NCBI GenBank assembly: GCA_028583415.1
Contig: CM053270.1
Coordinates: forward strand, 63,229,517 to 63,293,516
DNA: 64,000 nt
Reading direction: 5' to 3'
Source: Protea cynaroides
Taxonomy: Eukaryota > Streptophyta > Magnoliopsida > Proteales > Proteaceae
A program made the translations under genes and the position numbers. The notes beneath the pieces were generated by a model, which saw only the letters and a program-made list of their open reading frames with translations, did no database searches and was not told where the DNA came from. Below are positions 11,161 through 23,985 of the stretch, in pieces (within the stretch, counting starts at the first letter, position 1; every line of letters begins with the position of its first letter).

Positions 11161-12469
11161 ACCAGTTGCTTCCATCATCCAATAAAATAGATGAACAATG
11201 TATAATACCAAGTGAAAATATCATGGGAAAAGGTTTAGGAAAAATATAAAGCTATGATGCTATTTTAACACATTGATCAATAAAAGCAAACTTTAACAAA
11301 TTTTAAAATGTCAAAGGAAGTACAAAAAGCATTCTAACATCTCAAAGTGTCTTTAATAGTTTAATCCAATCTTAATACTTTGGGTTTCTACTTAAAATCC
11401 CACCTTTTCTTTTTCTACTTTTGAGGATTTGGTTTCCTATGCTTTTTTTATATAACTCCTTATGGTATAAATCAAATTCTTTATAAATCAATCTCAAAGA
11501 TGAAACAACCCTTTAGAAGGCCAATTGATGATCATTAACGTTGCAGTCAAATAAACAGATCACGATGAAACCCAATGGTTATGCTCACCACTCAAAACAA
11601 ACTCGTAAAACAAGTTTGAAATATCACAAAAATCACATTACAACAAATGAACATTAATGCAAGCATTGAAGCTTAATGCTTTGATCAGTAGCAAAGGGAA
11701 TTAAAGGAAAAATAAAATAAAATAACTTAAAAAAGAAATATTTGTAATCATTACAATGTGTGCTAAAACAAGAATAATCGCTTATGGGTAAAAAAAATTT
11801 TGGAACCCAAATATTCAAATAATGATTTGAGATATTTTGAATCTTTGACAACTTAAATATTTGGGAGATCTAAATACAACAGTACTTATTAATGGTCAAA
11901 CAGATAGCTTTACTCTTAATTATTTTTTTTACTTGTTTGTGTTTTGTGTTTTTTGTTTTGTGTTTATGTTCTTGTAAGATTGTGGAGGTTTAATCATGGC
12001 TAAGAGATTTCAGCAAATTAATCATTCTGCAGATGATGAAAAGGAACCATTAATATTATAGCTTCCAGGAAACTTTTATCCATTGGACCAAAAAGTGTAT
12101 GTAAGTTTCACATGTTTTTTTCTCATGACAAATTAAGGGTAAATGCATCATTACCATGAATTCATGATGGCCAATAATAGATCTCATTAAAGTGAAGGAC
12201 ACTGATGTTCTTGTCTGGGCATTTATAAGGAGTTGTGATGATCTGATCATTAAAGTAGGTGAAGGACACTGTTGTATTTGTCTAACCATTTAGGAGTTGT
12301 TTTGTAGTTATCTCCCAACAACCACTAGCTAGAAAGAGTCTCCTTTTATGTACAGTGGAATATATACCACCCTACTAAAAGAAATGTCAGACCATGTGTT
12401 GTCATGGGTTTAGTCTCACATTGTGTGTGTGTGTTTGAAAATATGAATATATGATGTTCCGTAATACTA

Positions 12470-12980
12470 CAGGAACTTGGTACCCCAATTCCTCGGGATG
12501 TCTTCAAGATTCTCTATCCACATGTGATCCACTGGTTAAAAGAAATATTGGGGGGAACAAAGCTTGTTCATTTCGTTGAGCTGGTCAGGATTCGAGAGAC
12601 AATCTCTTTTTTACTTGTCCATATTGTAGATGGGTTTGCTTGCATTACTCATATCTGGAGAGAGAGTAATACCAGGATTTTCTGTAACAAGGCTAAATTT
12701 ACATAACAACTGGTTAAACGAATTCAACTTGAGGTGCTCGATAAAGGTAAAACTAGTATTTTCCAGTCCCCCCATCCTTGAGACCCCAACACTTGTGTCT
12801 AAATGGGGTCTCGGTAGTTCTCCCAGTTAAGGCTGAGGTTCTAATTGGTCGGGTGGTTGGGTTGTTGGGTGTTCTGATGTTGGGGAGCTTGTTTGTGTTT
12901 CCGGTGTGGCCTATTGAGGGTTGTATATTTCTCTCCCCGCCCCCTTTTCTTTCAATAAATGATCAAAGCATAAAATATAA
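12470..12980 (+). mobile_element. 3' remnant of a plant LINE (L1-type)
   Basis: A broken plus-strand frame around 12630-12700 reads ITHIWRESNTRIFCNK. This resembles the HIWxERNxRIF motif in the zinc-finger region following the reverse transcriptase of plant L1 LINEs. About 250 bp downstream the sequence ends CCCCTTTTCTTTCAATAAA, typical of plant LINE 3' tails. Upstream RT domains are absent or unrecognisable, so this is a 5'-truncated, decayed copy. Confidence 0.5.
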
Positions 12981-13975
12981 TAAAAAAAACTTAGTACTTG
13001 CATGTTCCCTTTATTGATAGAGAAAGAGAGCCTTCTAAATGCCAAGAGTCCCTAAAAAAATGAAAGACAAGGCCTTCAAGAAACTGAAGAGTCAGTAAAA
13101 GAAGGTGAATACAACAAAAAAAGAAAAGAAATGAAGTGACATCATGTGAGTATTAAAAAAAATGAAGAATGAACACATAAAATGGGAAATAGATCATCTC
13201 TAGCCATCCAGCCTGCACAGTTGGATTTTTCTCACTTAGGTGAGAGTGTGATCCAACGGTGATGGGCAAGATTGGTAGGCTAGAAGGAGTTGGTGGGCAA
13301 GACTTGCAGGCTAGAAGGAGTTGATGGTTGGAAAGGATCTGAATCTCATAATGTAAGAAGATGAGCAAGAGATAGCATATAAAAATGAACACACATAAAA
13401 TTTTATTTAAAACTAACAAAAATATACGGTGGTTAAACATAGTTTTAGTAATTGGTATTGGATCAGCTGCATCAATTCAATCAATTCGAATTAGTTTTGA
13501 CATCGATCGATATTGACTTTTTAATATTTTTATTACCTTTTAAATGGTATCGGCCACGTTATAAAGCCCATTGATTGTACAAATCTATTCGTAACAATAT
13601 CGGAAGTTTTTTGGGTTTTTATTTTATTTTATTTATTTATTTATTTATTTTTTAAATCATGTGAAATAAGGCTAATGTCTTTGAAGAAGTGCATAATTTT
13701 GCAATTCTATTGAGTCGTCACATCAAAAAAACAATGCCAACTACCATTTAATCAGCTATTTAACTTTTCATGAAGACCATAGGAATCATCGGAGCATGTC
13801 GTTTAGTCTCCAATGGTCTTGGCATGCATTGCAAGGTCTCCTAGTGACTCCTAAATTTCAACACACATTTTCAATAGAAAGATTTGAATGATCTTCGGCC
13901 CTCCCCCGGTTGGAGAGGAGTCAAATCCCCCCAAAGTATGATATCACAGGTCGTTGAAAACTGATTCTCTTTAGC

Positions 13976-14014
13976 TGCCAACCCCGTCCAGTATCATTGG
14001 ATCATACTTCCATT

Positions 14015-14049
<35 letters not shown>

Positions 14050-14072
14050 ACGGTGCTGGATGGGGTTGGATG
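13976..14072. repeat. Small inverted repeat around a (GA)n tract
   Basis: CCAACCCCGTCCAG at about 13978 and CTGGATGGGGTTGG at about 14056 are near-complementary arms. Between them is a (GA)n microsatellite (about 14017-14046). The arms resemble the CCATCCAG-type arms of the fold-back family seen elsewhere. Confidence 0.55.
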
Positions 14073-14109
14073 TTACAAAGGATTTGAATCCCAAACCATC
14101 TTATGTTGG

Positions 14110-16030
14110 TTGGTTAATGACAGTCTCAATGCGTCACTTAGAGAGGGTGAATCAGTGACCCTTTAAAATTTTCGTTCCACGACAAACACAAAAGCTTATG
14201 CAATACTTTGTCTCATTGTCACTACAGTGTGGTCAGGCTTACCCAATATGCACACCCACTTTTCAACAAACACATTCTAATATAAGCAAGTAATAACAAC
14301 AGAAGACACGAGATACGTAGTTCACCTCCAAAATGTATGAGAGTACTAGTCCACGATGTGATGCCCTTATAGTACTTCATATTATTCTATACGTTTTTAC
14401 TAAATTTTTACATTAATTTTTTTAATATAAAATATAATTTACATAGAAAATTATACAACCAAACAAACAGGCATACAACAAGAATACCTTTGAAGGTAAG
14501 ACAAAAGTTGTATGAATATGTGGGTCCAGAGATAGAAGAAGTTTAAGAATGCTCATATCCAAGTCCTGGTGATGATTTTCTATCCCTTATTTTCTAATAT
14601 ACTATTTTTCATTTATTTTTTCCGGCTCAATCTATAGCTAACTCTGCTCCTTATGTAATTGCAATGTTTTCTCCCTTTTTCATAATAAAAAATGAGTTAG
14701 TATGTATGAGTATAAAATGTTATAAAATGTTGGCAAACCAAAAGAGGAAAACCGCCCAAAGCAAAAAATGGGACAAGGGAACACTTTTGGCATAGCTACC
14801 AGCAATCCTCCACTTATTCGTGTTAAATTTTCATCTCAAAAATTCGAACTAGTAAGTAAAGAGATTCTCAAGTACTTAAAGCACTCAAGGTTCCAAATGT
14901 CACCAATATAAAATTATTCCCGACACTCTTCCTTACGTATTGCCCTTCTATTGGGCGGCAATTATTACACGTGATGCTTTTGAATTAAATTCCATGTAAT
15001 TGAATTAGTTTTCAGTTTCTTTGCTTCAAAATAACATAGATTTCTATTTATATAAGGTATCTAAAGTTCTAAATTTAATCAATATAAAATTATCCTCAAC
15101 AACTTAGATCCAAGCCAAACTTAATTATGGAATCCATTCAACATCTTGTCCACACAACATGGAAATGTAGAATCACTGCTCCCGAACTAGACTTTATCAA
15201 TCGCGCACGGCTGTCTTTGTTAAGGAAAAATCACTCCCACACTTGATCTTATGAGAAGGTAACAAGTATACCACAAAAATATTTTCAGCCCTAACAATAT
15301 ATGCAAACAATGAACATAAATCTACCACACATGAGACACAAGAATTTATCGTGGAAAAACCTCTTCAAATCGAAGAGTAAAAAACCACGGGACTCGAAAG
15401 CCCAAATCAAAACTTCATTATTATCAAATAGAGGTTACAAAACCTAGTTCAAATTTTTCCAATGAGTATACAATCCCAATAGCAACAATAAGTAAAACTA
15501 CTACTTGAAGAAACAAAGAGATGTAAAAATTTTACCCAAAGAAACAGAGGCTTCTGTACTGAGCGAATAACTTGACTTAAAAAACTCCAATAAAAAATCT
15601 GACCGTACAGATTGACGAATTATGTGTCATCTACCTACTATCCAAAAATCAGTCCAATCAGACCACGGATGACCTCTCGATCATCGACTTGATCACCGTT
15701 GCATAGATCACCTCTGCCCAAAAAAACTGCTGCTATCTTTCTCTTCTTCTTGTGATGCTAAACCCTAATCCTAATCCGTTTTTGCCCTATTTAAGAGGTT
15801 AAATACAAGATAAAAGGGAATGAGCTTAAATGAACTTAAAACACACCAAGATTTGGGCATTTATCCACATAGAAAGGGAGCCCAAAAACCCAACAGTCTT
15901 CGCTAAAGAATCTATTCTGATTCCCTTTCCTTGTAGCAACGCATGATTTCCATGACACCCGTTAAGAAAAGTTTGGAGAAATCTCCACTGCTGGGCAAAG
16001 CAGCACCATGGAATTTGGCCCACTTTGGCA
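14110..16030. mobile_element. LTR-retrotransposon debris
   Basis: 14117-14160 (TGACAGTCTCA...AGAGAGGGTGAATCAGTG) and about 14305-14370 (GAGATACGTAGTTCACC...CTAGTCCACGATGTGATG) resemble the element at 57724-59599, which has GAGAGGGGGTGAATCG and TACGTGGTTCACC...CTAGTCCACGGAGTAATG. A second fragment at about 15330-15420 (TTTATCGTGGAAAAACC...AACCACGGGACTCG) looks like a different Copia-type LTR. No gag-pol frame remains. Boundaries are uncertain. Confidence 0.45.
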
Positions 16031-16398
16031 CACATATGACATAACTACATGCTGTGAATCACTTTCCACTTATAGATGAGTGCCCTTAGATAAACACAAA
16101 GACTTGTGCATAAAATTTGATGATAGATAATATGTAATTTTAATTTTTTTTGTCATCTTTTTTTGTGTACTAACGATGGGTGTCCAGACCTTCGTTCTGA
16201 TTAGTCCAGCAGGCTTATACTGACCTCACAATCGCATTGACCAGGTTATTATGGGATTGAATTATCCACTTGTGATTTACACTTAGAAGAGAAAAGAAAG
16301 AGCACTCAACATCCCATGTGAGTGGCATAAAATGGTAAGAGGTGTCGAACTCAAAACCTTATATTTCTTGAGATGTTGATTCTTTACCAACTAAACTT

Positions 16399-16422
16399 TT
16401 TTTTTTTTTTTTTTTTTTTTTT
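16399..16422. repeat. Poly(T) tract
   Basis: A run of about 24 T followed by ATGGGGGTGG. It may be the A-tail of a minus-oriented retroposon, but no target duplication is visible. Confidence 0.6.
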
Positions 16423-16721
16423 ATGGGGGTGGTGTTACTCAAAAAGTGTGTAAAACGAATCATTTTTAAATTATTATGAAAACACTCTTTTGGTCCAAAC
16501 TTAAAACTTTTTAAAACAAGACAAATAGCAATCAAATGAAAATTACATTTTCAAAATACATCTGAGGAGTTGTCATTCAAATTCTTCCTTTTAAAAAAGT
16601 TAACATGCAATATTAAAATATACATGTGTAGAGGTGCTATTCAGATATTTCCTTGTAAAAAGGTTAACAGGTAATTGTGTAAAAAATGATTGTATCTTAT
16701 TGAACTTTCATAAAATAATTA

Positions 16722-18391
16722 AAAAAAAATTCATTTATACCCCATCAAGGATTGCTAACATCATCTACACTCATAAGAATACAAAAACATCACCTAAGTC
16801 CACTTAACTGACAGAAATCACTCAAATTGTTGAAATATAGTTTTACCCCTCATATTATAAATTGAAAAATTAAAAAATTATGTTGATTTACTAATTTGTC
16901 TTTGTGTTGAAACTTATATTTACTATTTCTCTCTTTCATTTTCACTTACCTATGCGGATGATTGGAGTTTGTGAAGACGATCGGAGTCTACAAATGAGAA
17001 TCCGTTGTATTCAGAATCTAAGAGTAATAATCCCTTCAAGAGGACGAAGCAAAGCAAACAAGGTGCTAAACACCATTAACATTGACCCCAAAAAAGAAGA
17101 AAAAACAATCTGGATTCTCTTCATAAACAAAAAAGGACATACCACTCTCTGGTTTTTTCTTCTTTCGTATACATTCTAGATTCTCTTTCGATTCTTTCTC
17201 TGATTTTTTTCTTCTGTTCCTAATGTCTTCCCATTATCCATCTTTTACATTCAATTCTTCCATTTGTTCTGTTTTCAACTTCGATTTGGGGTTTTTCAGC
17301 TTCTTTCTAAATTAAAATTCAATTTGAAAGTCTCTCGATCGGTTGCGCCGTTAAGCTGGTATTAGCAGAGGTATTCAATCTCTGTATTTTGGTTCAAGAT
17401 CTCAGCCAGAACCTTTTCTTGGACGGCATTGGCTGTTTTGGTCATCTCTTTGATAAAGTGAAGGGCCTTTACGTCCTTTTCACAGGTGGTCGTATCAAGT
17501 GACGACAGCCATTGTTGAACCAGAGACCTTGAGCTCAGACGAGACAAGACGAGAGGAGTTTTTAATTTGGTTTGGAAGGGTGGCGTGGGGAAGTGATCAG
17601 AGTCTCAGGGGAGTGTGGTGGGTTTTTCAGCTACAATTTGGGGTTTTTCATGTTCTTGATTTCTTGGTCTAGGGTTTCATTGATTTCTTGGCCGGCCTGC
17701 AAGCGATTACCGCCTCCCTCCATTACCACTTGCAACTTACCACCTGCAACCATCACTTACCGTTTGCAATCTTCCTTTCTGTTCAGCCTCTTAATCATAT
17801 TATTTTCGTTGGATTTTTGTGTTTGATAATATGTTGATAGGTGGCTTGTTCAGATTATCCTTATTCAAGGCATCTCTCTGCGAAATTTCCCTTCAACAAA
17901 ACTCCTCATGAGGATTACTGTGAACGTGTGTTCAAAACTTCTGGCCTCAAAACATTTACTTTTTGCTTTCGCCAGAAAACAATTCAAAGGTGACGGAATC
18001 ATGGCCGGTACAAGAGAAGGAGAGCTTCGGTGAACAAGGAACCATGGACTATTGAACAGGTGAGAAAATGGTCCTAAGAAGAACAACTTTCATCGTGGAT
18101 CCTAGATAGAGAGAGAGAGAGAAAGTGTTGGATGCATTTTTGTTTGAAAGATCTTCCTTTATATTCCAATCCACCTAAAGGGTATAATGGTCCTTTCAAT
18201 AGGCCAAAAGGGTATTATTGTTTCTGAAATATTCCTATCCACCTGACGTCAGCAACTAATAGGAATCAATTGACGGAGTGGACTTCTTTGATTACCACAG
18301 CCAAAGTTTTGGGGTGTAAATGATGTTTTTGCATTCTTGTGGGTGTAGATGATGTTAACAATCTTTGATGGAGTTTAGATGAATTTTTTTC
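16722..18391. mobile_element. Pack-MULE: Mutator-like element carrying a GH3 gene fragment
   Basis: The flanking AAATAATTA (16713-16721 and 18392-18400) is a perfect 9-bp target duplication, diagnostic of Mutator-like elements. The left end (AAAAAAATTCATTTATACCC...) and the reversed right end (GAAAAAAATTCATCTAAAC...) match over about 75 bp with scattered mismatches, sharing CATCATCTACAC and CAAAAACATCA. No transposase is seen in the 1.5-kb interior. It contains a minus-strand fragment of a GH3 gene (17368-17484), so the element fits the Pack-MULE definition: a MULE that has captured host gene sequence. Confidence 0.8.
17365..17547 (-). pseudogene. Captured GH3 (IAA-amido synthetase-like) N-terminal exon fragment
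   Basis: A minus-strand open frame (no ATG at its 5' end) reads CEKDVKALHFIKEMT...ANAVQEKVLAEIL...NTEIEYL at 17484-17368, then stops. This is the N-terminal block of plant GH3 acyl-acid-amido synthetases (cDkxaKALxFIEEMTxNAxxVQExVLAEILxxNAxtEYL), which conjugate amino acids to auxin or jasmonate. The fragment ends near where GH3 genes have their first intron, as expected if genomic DNA was captured. It covers roughly 40 of about 600 residues, so it makes no enzyme. A chimeric or antisense transcript is conceivable but not shown. Confidence 0.72.
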
Positions 18392-18400
18392 AAATAATTA

Positions 18401-21400
18401 CTGTAATGGTGTGAGATATGTGTAGAAGAAAAGCCATCGGTGGTGGATGCTGGAGGAATCTCGGCACAAAAAACAGGGGAAAATTTCTCGTACTTCCCCT
18501 GTGCTTTGCCTTCAACTGATCACCCACCTATAAACTTTCGCGTTAGTTACACTAGCCTCCCCTAATTTCTAAAATAAGGTTTATACAAACCTTGTTCATT
18601 ATGGCAGGTCTATTAGTTAATGATATGTCTTCTCTTAAATGTATTAATGCCAAAACTACCCTTTAAAAGAATAAACTAACTAATATACCCTTTTGAAACT
18701 TAACAAAGTGTAAATTCGGTTGAACCATAGGAGAAAAAAAATAAAATAAAATAAACTTCAACGTCGTCATCAACCACACTAACAGAGATTTTTAACCAAC
18801 AATGATTGCCGAAAACGATGAAGCCTCGCCTAAAAAAATCACTTTGCTTGTCTCCTCTTTCCCCCCATTTTTCGGTTTTTTCTTTTACCCCCCATGACTC
18901 CTATGTGCTTTTAGGTCAGTCCCCTTTTGATCTCCTTCTAATTTCTTCTTCCTCTGTTCTTTCTCTTTGTCTTCTCGACTCCTACTACTCTTATCTTTTC
19001 CTTTATGTTTCTTCTTTTCTTCTCCACCTCTATTGCTTCTTTTCCTTCTTCAGTTTCTCATTGGGAAAAAAAAAAAAAATGAAAGGACACTGGAAATTTA
19101 GAGAAATCTGCCAAAAAATGAAGAAATTGCTCTGTTCCTTTTTTTGCTCTCAGTGACAATCGGTTACAATCGATTTTAAAATTAAGCTTCTCTCCGTCTA
19201 GAACTTCTGTCTCAATTTTAACCAATTCTCATTGATTTATTACCTCAGAAGTCATGTTCCTTCTGTGCTCATTCTCTCATCCATCAAAGCCTAGGCCAGG
19301 CTTGACATCGCTGCAGCCATCAATGATGCACTCATACCCATACTTGAGGTTGTTAGATGCAAAGGATTTCTAGATTTTAGTTACTAATTTCTCAATGTCC
19401 AAGCATATAACCTTTGATAGATAACAACTGAAGTGGAACTCAAAGTTTAACAAGAACAGGGGAAGCCGTGACGGCATCGACTGAACCCCTTTGAACACTA
19501 TTTCACTATTTTCGAGGGGAGGTGAGATGTCTTATGACACAAAGTGTGACAGGAGAGTGACCTATTTTAAACAATTAACAAGACACCAACCAACTCCTTT
19601 AAGCAATTGTTCACATGTGACCTACTTTTCAACCATGATGAATGTGTGCTCATTTTAATGTAATGATTTAAATGTTTAAGTGAGATGTTTTGGACAAACT
19701 TCTAGATATGGTAGATATTGAATAAGCATGGGAACATTTTATGGAACCTAGACTTTGTGTGCACATGCAAGTGAGCATGAGAGAAAGATGGAAAAATTGT
19801 TTGACATCCAATGGTAGGAACCTCCCAATTTAAATATTGTTAAGTGAACAATGATGGGCTAACTGTTCAAAGAGACATCATGCTTTGAATTTGTCACATA
19901 TCAAATTTAAGAGTCTAATTCAATGTCGGCCACCACTCTGCTCTCTCATATATATGGCTCTAGTTTTTCAGAGCATTGTTCAATTACATGACAAAACATG
20001 ATAGAGGTGAAACTTCACATAGATGCAAGGGACTTAGAGATCTATCTATCCACAAGAATTATATCAATCTCATCTACCAAATGGTAAGTGTTGGCATTTA
20101 AAGTTTGTGTGTTGGAAGGATTCCTATCATAGACATGTAAGAATGAGGTTTCCTTACCATATTGTGTTTGGTGTACATTCTCATTCTTAATATAGAATGA
20201 GATGGGTTAAAGAGCGAGGTATTTTTATTCTACGCTTAAAACATGGGATGGGACTAAATAACACGTTGCAGAATTGACTGTGTTCTCTCGTGCATTGCAT
20301 GATCTAAGAACAAGAATGCAAACCAGACACTATCTTGGTCATCTCAAAATATATTCTTAACCTAGAATGTATTCCAATAATACAGACCAAACGTAACCTT
20401 AATTTCATGATAAATTTATATGTTTAATGATAAAGGCTCCCAACCTATACCCCACCAGTAATAACATCCCCCAATACACTAAAGAAATGAAAGTTAAGTT
20501 GACAACAAAAAGAGAAACCGACTCATGAATGGATTGATAGGAAGATGGTTTGGTATTAATGTTTTGTTTCCAATTCTAATTTATGGCAAACAAGTTGTGA
20601 TTTCAAATTTATTGCAAACGAGTTGGATTGGTACTTATCTTCTTGCTGTGAACTTATGTTTTGGATTCATGGCAAGTTATGTTTTAAACTTCATAAAATA
20701 AGATATAATCATATGTTATTTATAATTAATAAATAGGTATGCATTGATAGAAACTCAAAATTCATTCATATTTGATTCCTTATTTTTTTTTCCTGATTTT
20801 TTATTTTCTTTTTTTTGCTGATTTATTAATGCTCTTGATTTTTCGCTTGGGGAGCTGCTTTTGCTACAATACTGAATGTGGAACTTCTCCCCAATCTTCG
20901 TTCTGTTCATTTAAAATGCCTAGATTTTCTTTATACATATATATTTATTAATATATTTCTTTGCTGATTTTTACTAAAAAATAATCACTTACCCTGATTA
21001 GGTTTTACTCATTCGAGTGTTCAGGTATTGAAGAAGGCAAGTCAAAATTTAAATATTCTAATTTTCAAACAATAACAAAGATTTTTCAAATCATCTTTAG
21101 GAAAGGTAGGAGATGTCAATAATTAAAGAGAAAAAAAAAGGTATTTAAGTACATCATTTTGCTTTTTATTTCATATGTACATAATTAGATTAATATATTT
21201 ATTTGGTTGTAAGAGTAATATTAATTTATTTTGTCATGATCATGTACCAGGTACAATCAAATTGAATGACTATATTGACAATTGAGGTTGATTTTGACCA
21301 AACAATTTCCATATGGTCACATTCAATGTCGATGCCAATGTTTAAACAGACTTGTGTCTACATCCATATATTTTTAAAGGATGTCCTATTTATATAAATT

Positions 21401-21640
21401 AGTTTTCCATCACATCAAATCATCTATTACATTTCAACCAAAAAAAAAAAAAAAACTTTGATAATGTTTAATTTTGTCCATGAGAAACATTGCTCTATGG
21501 AATTCCAAATACTATTACCGTGGACCATGGGTTTGTAGCAGTCTCAAGATTTGGGAAATATGTGTTAATTTGCTCACATCATGCCATCATGTATTTTATT
21601 TTATTTTATTTTTTTGGATAATTTTATAATAATATATTAT
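18401..21640. other. Gene-poor intergenic DNA
   Basis: No supported gene. 18470-18700 (CTCGTACTTCCCCTG...CCTCCCCTAATTTC) looks like a single left arm of another long-TIR element, but I did not find its partner arm. 18840-19060 is a CT-rich tract whose frame is low-complexity. The remainder is AT-rich with A/T runs. Confidence 0.45.
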
Positions 21641-21645
21641 ATAAA

Positions 21646-22224
21646 GGTGTTAAACGATGTGGATTCAGTTTAATTGTTCGTTTTAATTCAAGTTTAGGAC
21701 AAATGGGGTAAAACCCAAATCGAACCATTTATTAAACAATTCAAAATAGTTACTAAAATAGATTATTAATCGATTACGATTATTTGGTTTTTAGTCATTT
21801 TTGAGGGACGGGGGAGGAGAAGTTTTTTTTTTTTTTTTTGGTAATGAAGAAAGAGTTAAAGATCAAGGGAGGGGGGAGAGATGAGGGAGGGAGCAAAAGC
21901 ATTGAAATAATTTTAATTTATTTTTTCTATTGGGAGTTATAATGCGAGCTTATATATAGAGGCACTAGGCCGTGTGGAGACATTAAAATAATTTTAATTT
22001 ATTTTTACAAATAAACCTTCAGCACTAAGGGATTTAAGTAAGAGTTTAAGTGGTTTTAATAGTTCAAAATCATCCGTTTTAAACATTTTCATTCTTGAAA
22101 CTAGAATCGAACAGGTTAACTAAACAATTTTATTTTTAAATCAGAATCAAATGGTATAATAATTGATTTCATGGTTCTCAATTTAAATGGTCTAATTCGA
22201 TTGCAGTTCATTTTTAACACCCAT
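21646..22224. mobile_element. hAT-like MITE remnant (AAGGTGTTAAAC...TTTTTAACACCC)
   Basis: The left end AAAGGTGTTAAACGATG and right end TTTTTAACACCCATAAT are inverted and match the terminal style of the element at 59692 (TAAGGGTGTTAAACGG). The interior is AT-rich with TTAATCGATTA-like words. A clean 8-bp duplication is not visible in the AT-rich flanks. Confidence 0.45.
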
Positions 22225-22994
22225 AATATTAGATTAACATTACAAAATAAACGAGTAGTATGGAAATACATAGCAATTTGATAGATTATCCATATTAGTG
22301 TTTTTGCTAGTAGATGCATTTGCAAAATATTTTTCCTACTTTCCTTCAGTTAACATACAATCATTCAATAATTTAAAAGGTGCAACTTGATGTCACCATG
22401 GTGATGAACATAGGAAGCTGTCCTCTTATTTCTCCAACTAAGAGATTCGGGAATCGGGATCCTGATGTATATAGATACAAATGCTTCAATGGAAGCAGGA
22501 ATTTTTTGGAACATTTGGAATATTTTGTTTCTGAGCAACATAATCGATTTCAAGTAGTGTATGATTACGTATTAATCAATATTTGAATGATTAGTCTGAG
22601 GTTATCGACAAACAAGATTTGTCTAAATCACTTTTCTTTTTGTTTAAGTCGCCAAAGAAGATTTTCAAAAATTAGTCATCAAGTGATGTGTCATCTTGTC
22701 ATTTTGAAGAATGTCATTGTCATTAATTATAAATGTAAAATGATTAGAATTACACTCATTGAAAACAAAAAAAAAATGTGTTATACAGAAAAGAAAAAAA
22801 AAGTAAAATTACAAATTCTTTTGCATTTAGCTTGGTTACAATAAGATTTTACCTAATTTAAAAACATCCAAAATATCAAATAAGAGAAAGAATAAGAACC
22901 AATGCCATTCATCATAAACAACCAAATTAAACTTGCTTGATCATTTGAATCTGAAAACACTAATTCATCTAAAAATGCCACAATCTATGTCTCT

Positions 22995-23564
22995 AGTGTA
23001 AATCGATTCATAAATGGTTTATTAATGGTTTGGTTTGATTCGATTCAAGATTTTTATTAGTAGAAATCAAAACTGAAATGATTAATTGTTGATTCTTATT
23101 TTCCAAAACAAAATCAAACTAATTAACAACCGGTTTAATGGTTTCTATTAATCAGTTCATAAAAGATTATTACACTCTTTCTCACGACCAAGGAATGGTT
23201 TACGTTAACATAAGAGGGACTATAAACCCTATAAACAGGAGTAGTCACCTAGTCTTTTAAGTTATGAGAGCAAAAACCTGGGAAAGGTGTTTGACCATTC
23301 ACTCCCGGAAGGAAAGATTCTCCTCTAGTTTAAAAGTTATTAGTAAAATATTATACATGTGGTTAGGTAGTTAACTGGTTTCAATCGGTGTCCTCCCGAT
23401 TTTATTTAATCAGTTTTTTTTTTTTAATTAATTGGTGGCTTACGATAATAAACTAAACTGTTTAATAATGTGTAAAACCAAAACTGTAATTTTGGTTCGA
23501 CTCAACTTTTTATCTATCAGTTTTAGTTCGATTTCTAGTTTTCGATTCAGAATTGACACCCTTA
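22995..23564. mobile_element. hAT-like MITE remnant with an internal insertion
   Basis: Begins with the degenerate TAGTGTAAATCGATTC and ends GAATTGACACCCTTA. The interior has AATGGTTTGGTTTGATTCGATT and TTCGATTTCTAGTTTTCGATT words typical of the family. The middle (about 23175-23350) is different sequence and may be a secondary insertion. Confidence 0.4.
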
Positions 23565-23937
23565 TTACCAGATGACAAAGGATCCAAAGTGATTAAGACC
23601 TCAAATAATATGGTTTACAAAAGCAATCATAATCGTCTCCTATTGTTAGAGGGACTCCAACTGTAATCGGCCAGCACTTGGAGTTCACCCGGGGTACACG
23701 CCAGATGAACTCCAACCATTGAAACATGACTCAAGAAATTTCTTTTTATGAAACTCATATGTACGGAAATATTGAAAGTGTAGTGGGAAAAACCTGTAGA
23801 CATTAGTTTTTACCAAATTAATCAAACAAAATATCAAATTCTCAAATTATAATTACTTAAATGGAGGATATATTAAAATTCAATATTTATGCAAATAATA
23901 AAATTTTAATTAAATATAGTACGACATATCAATTTAT

Positions 23938-23985
23938 AATTATAAAACATGTTTTTTTTTTTTTGGGTAAGAATTATAAAACATG
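23938..23985. mobile_element. Poly(A)-stub micro-insertion, 14-bp target duplication
   Basis: AATTATAAAACATG occurs at 23938-23951 and again at 23972-23985. Between them is only a 20-bp T-run ending GGGTAAG, i.e. CTTACCC plus poly(A) on the minus strand. The duplication length fits target-primed reverse transcription by a LINE machinery. Confidence 0.65.

Noticed and set aside
18806..19156. 116-codon plus-strand frame
   Set aside because: CT-rich low-complexity sequence reading as Ser/Leu/Phe with no motif; no promoter or splice context.
22365..22586. Open frames on both strands with natural-looking composition
   Set aside because: Short, no recognised motif, next to hAT-like debris; no splice signals tie them to other exons.
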